A stretch of 35,166 nt of DNA from Planctomycetota bacterium (GTDB lineage: Bacteria > Planctomycetota > Planctomycetia > Planctomycetales > Planctomycetaceae), in assembly GCA_027623235.1 (NCBI GenBank), contig JAQBVJ010000076.1:1-35166 (forward strand). Direction: 5' to 3'. The position numbers were made by a program, and so were the translations under genes. Numbering within the stretch: position 1 is the first letter of the stretch; each line of letters begins with the position of its first letter. Shown in pieces: positions 33,521-35,166 of this stretch. A model generated the notes under the pieces. The model was not told the origin of the DNA and did no database searches. It saw only the letters and a list, made by a program, of their open reading frames with translations.

Positions 33521-33725
33521 CGACCCGCCGCCATAGTTCTTTGTCATCGATCGAGAGCGATGGATCTGCCTTCAGTTCACTCGACCGACGGGAAGCCTCG
33601 TCCAGGACATCCTGCGGTACGGAAATCGGATGCTGGGAACTGGCAATGTCATCCCACAATTCCGTGACAACGCGCAGTTTGTCTGAGACCGGAAGTGCTC
33701 GAAGAGAAGAAATATCGATGCTCAT
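33513..33725 (-). CDS. addiction-module antitoxin of the ParE-type pair
   Basis: A 70-residue protein starting MSIDISSLRALPVSDKLRVV at ATG 33725; an upstream GTG at 33734 is possible. It matches the short 'addiction module' antitoxin family: a helical N-terminus followed by LWDDIAS and VPQDVLDEASRRSSELKADP, then a C-terminal part ending WRRVDG. It neutralises the toxin encoded immediately downstream. The pair probably regulates its own promoter in the 33726-34013 gap, where I see no other gene. Confidence 0.82.
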   Translation of the reverse strand: MSIDISSLRALPVSDKLRVVTELWDDIASSQHPISVPQDVLDEASRRSSELKADPSLSIDDKELWRRVDG

Positions 33726-34013
33726 GCTCGGCACCTCAGGGATCTGGCGAACGCGTCAAAACGGAGCGAAGAGAGTGATGGTACATTCGAATCCAGCGCC
33801 AATAAAAGGTGGAACGCGGAATGGCTACCGTTCAGAAACAGCAATCGCGTAGCGACTGGATATTTCACCGTTCGCGTTCGTTTTCAATAGAAACGTGGCA
33901 ACTTTCCTGTGCGTCGGTGGCGCGGCGTCCTGTGCCTTCGGTATCCGACCGCGAGCGGTCTGGCCACTCTGCGGTCCGCGAATCTGGATGACTCACATCG
34001 GACGCTGCAGGAT

Positions 34014-35122
34014 CTATTTAATCTGCAAGTTCGAGATTGCTGGTGACCAACTGCTGGCACTCACATCCGGCATCGGTCGGCCCCAGATGTTCCTGTCGCT
34101 GCTCCCGGACTTGCCACGCAGGTGAGCGATGACCAGTCGATGGACGAGATTCACCTTCGGTAGAAGTCCGTGAAAGCCCACCTTCCCCAGAATTGCACGG
34201 TCCACGAGTTCCCAGTAACCGAGATCTCCGGGAAGGACGCAGACCAGATTTTCCGGCTTCAGGAAGGCTGGTACTGCGCCGGCGAGCGGCACTGTGCCGT
34301 CACCTGTCAGAATCCGATCGGAATTTTCGTCCCAGCGATTCATCCGGTCCGCGTCGCGCAGATTGAACAGATTCTTTTTAAGCTCCAGTCGAACTCGCGT
34401 GTCCGCATCGACGCCCGCGATGCAAAGCCAGGAAGCCGTCGTCAGCCCGTTCTTTGTGGCTGACAGCTTGAGTCCGTCGACGTCGGACCGGAAAGCATTG
34501 GCGTCGTCCAGCATCTCCTGCAGCAACGCGTCGGCTCGAACACGCTGTGCAGTCTTGTTACCCGGTTTCAGGGCGTACATCCGAATGAATTCCGCGAGAC
34601 TGTCCATGACACCCTGCTGCCAGTTCGCTGCCTGGAACAGGTCAACGGCCGCACCCGACTGGTCGACGACGGCCGGTCGCAGGCCGCTGCTGAGCTGCAT
34701 CTGGAACCTCGGAACCAGATGGTAGAGAGCCGGCGTGATGCGGGAAGCTTCACGTTCCCGGCTACTGGATTCCGTTCCCCCAGATTGGCCGTACCCGTCA
34801 ACACCTTGATCGGCGCTTCGTAAGAACCCCCGAACGGTGTCCCAAGCGTTGCAACCTTTCCGATTCGTTTCGCGCCACCGTGAGCGACCAGATAGCCGCC
34901 GATCACGAGTCCGCCCATCGAGTGCCCGACGAGGTCCACATGGGGATCGTTGCTGTAGTCGTCGCCGTAGTGCCTGATTAGTCCGGTGCGATCGATCACT
35001 TCTTCCACAAATTCGTGAAGCTGCTCGACGGTCTGCTTCAGAGGAAGACGCCAGTCGTAGGGAAACGGGTAGACCGGGACCGGCTTGTCCGCTTTCAGCG
35101 TAAGGCGTCGTTCGTAAATAAA
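34014..35122 (-). pseudogene. lipase-like alpha/beta hydrolase, frameshifted and 5'-truncated
   Basis: Two frames join into one protein. The 5' part has YPFPYDWRLPLKQTVEQLHE, then the nucleophile elbow VDLVGHSMGGLV, where Gly-His-Ser-Met-Gly marks the active serine, and LGTPFGGSYEA. After NLG the frame breaks within a run of five C (plus strand, about 34777-34781). One more base would restore GTESSSREREASRITPALYH and continue through LVPRFQMQLSS to the stop at 34014, including DGTVPLAG (catalytic Asp region). The upstream frame is open only to a TAG at 35123-35125, with no start codon, so the gene lacks its N-terminus. It may be a true pseudogene or a sequencing error plus an insertion at the edge. 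PGAP1/LCAT-like hydrolases are the nearest relatives. Confidence 0.7.
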
Positions 35123-35166
35123 CTACCTAATTGGCATTGACCTTCTGCATTGAGTTGTTGCAAACT
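35123..35166. other. A/T-rich right edge, possible insertion boundary
   Basis: From about 35118 the base composition shifts to A/T-rich and the lipase-like reading frame ends. It may be the end of an inserted element whose body lies beyond the window. No terminal repeat can be tested here. Confidence 0.3.

Noticed and set aside
1..35166. CRISPR array or restriction-modification/defence cluster
   Set aside because: No regularly spaced direct repeats and no nuclease or methylase gene were seen; the only defence-like unit is the ParE-type pair.

Overview
The window looks like chromosomal DNA of a planctomycete, probably of the Planctomycetaceae/Pirellulaceae group. The evidence is its moderately high G+C content, gene families typical of that phylum (a Tat-exported DUF1552 protein, an ECF sigma factor next to an anti-sigma/VWA protein, a Tat-exported Asp-box sialidase-like protein, a secreted sulfatase) and wide, repeat-bearing intergenic gaps. 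The species cannot be fixed from this sequence alone.

Left edge (1-2557): probably the end of a genomic island at a tRNA-Gln(TTG) gene. The tRNA (minus strand, 2486-2557) has a terminator and is followed by a tyrosine recombinase whose C-terminal catalytic part is lost or frameshifted. Further left are a hairpin resembling group II intron domain V with no reverse transcriptase, and a strongly structured stretch ending in a clear intrinsic terminator (candidate ncRNA).

2558-7050: an intergenic repeat cluster (a dispersed motif with a second copy near 23.2 kb, and a nested palindrome), then a secreted sulfatase (+) converging on an outer-membrane TolC-family lipoprotein (-).

7536-13767 (-): a pyruvate dehydrogenase operon in the order aceE (homodimeric E1), aceF (E2), a small zinc-ribbon membrane protein, lpdA (E3).

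14280-17869 (+): a metal ABC transporter operon of lipoprotein receptor, ATPase and a permease whose C-terminus carries a full DtxR/MntR-like repressor module. A 7-4-7 palindrome lies just upstream of the first gene. A small membrane protein and a TauE/SafE permease follow.

19277-23091 (-): an ECF sigma factor and a 1048-residue protein with an anti-sigma-like N-terminus, one membrane span and a complete VWA MIDAS domain. A REP-like hairpin separates them.

23469-26362: an unknown gene (+), then a tight minus-strand operon of a stand-alone receiver domain, a PfkB sugar kinase and a sulfotransferase-like protein.

26447-29708 (-): a PilZ protein, a DUF1552 protein, and overlapping it a TctC solute receptor fused to a TctB-like four-helix membrane domain. 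No TctA is visible in the window.

30348-35166: a large proline-rich exported protein of unknown function, a sialidase-like protein, a ParE-type toxin-antitoxin pair, and a lipase-like alpha/beta hydrolase broken by a frameshift in a run of five C and cut off at its 5' side near the right edge.
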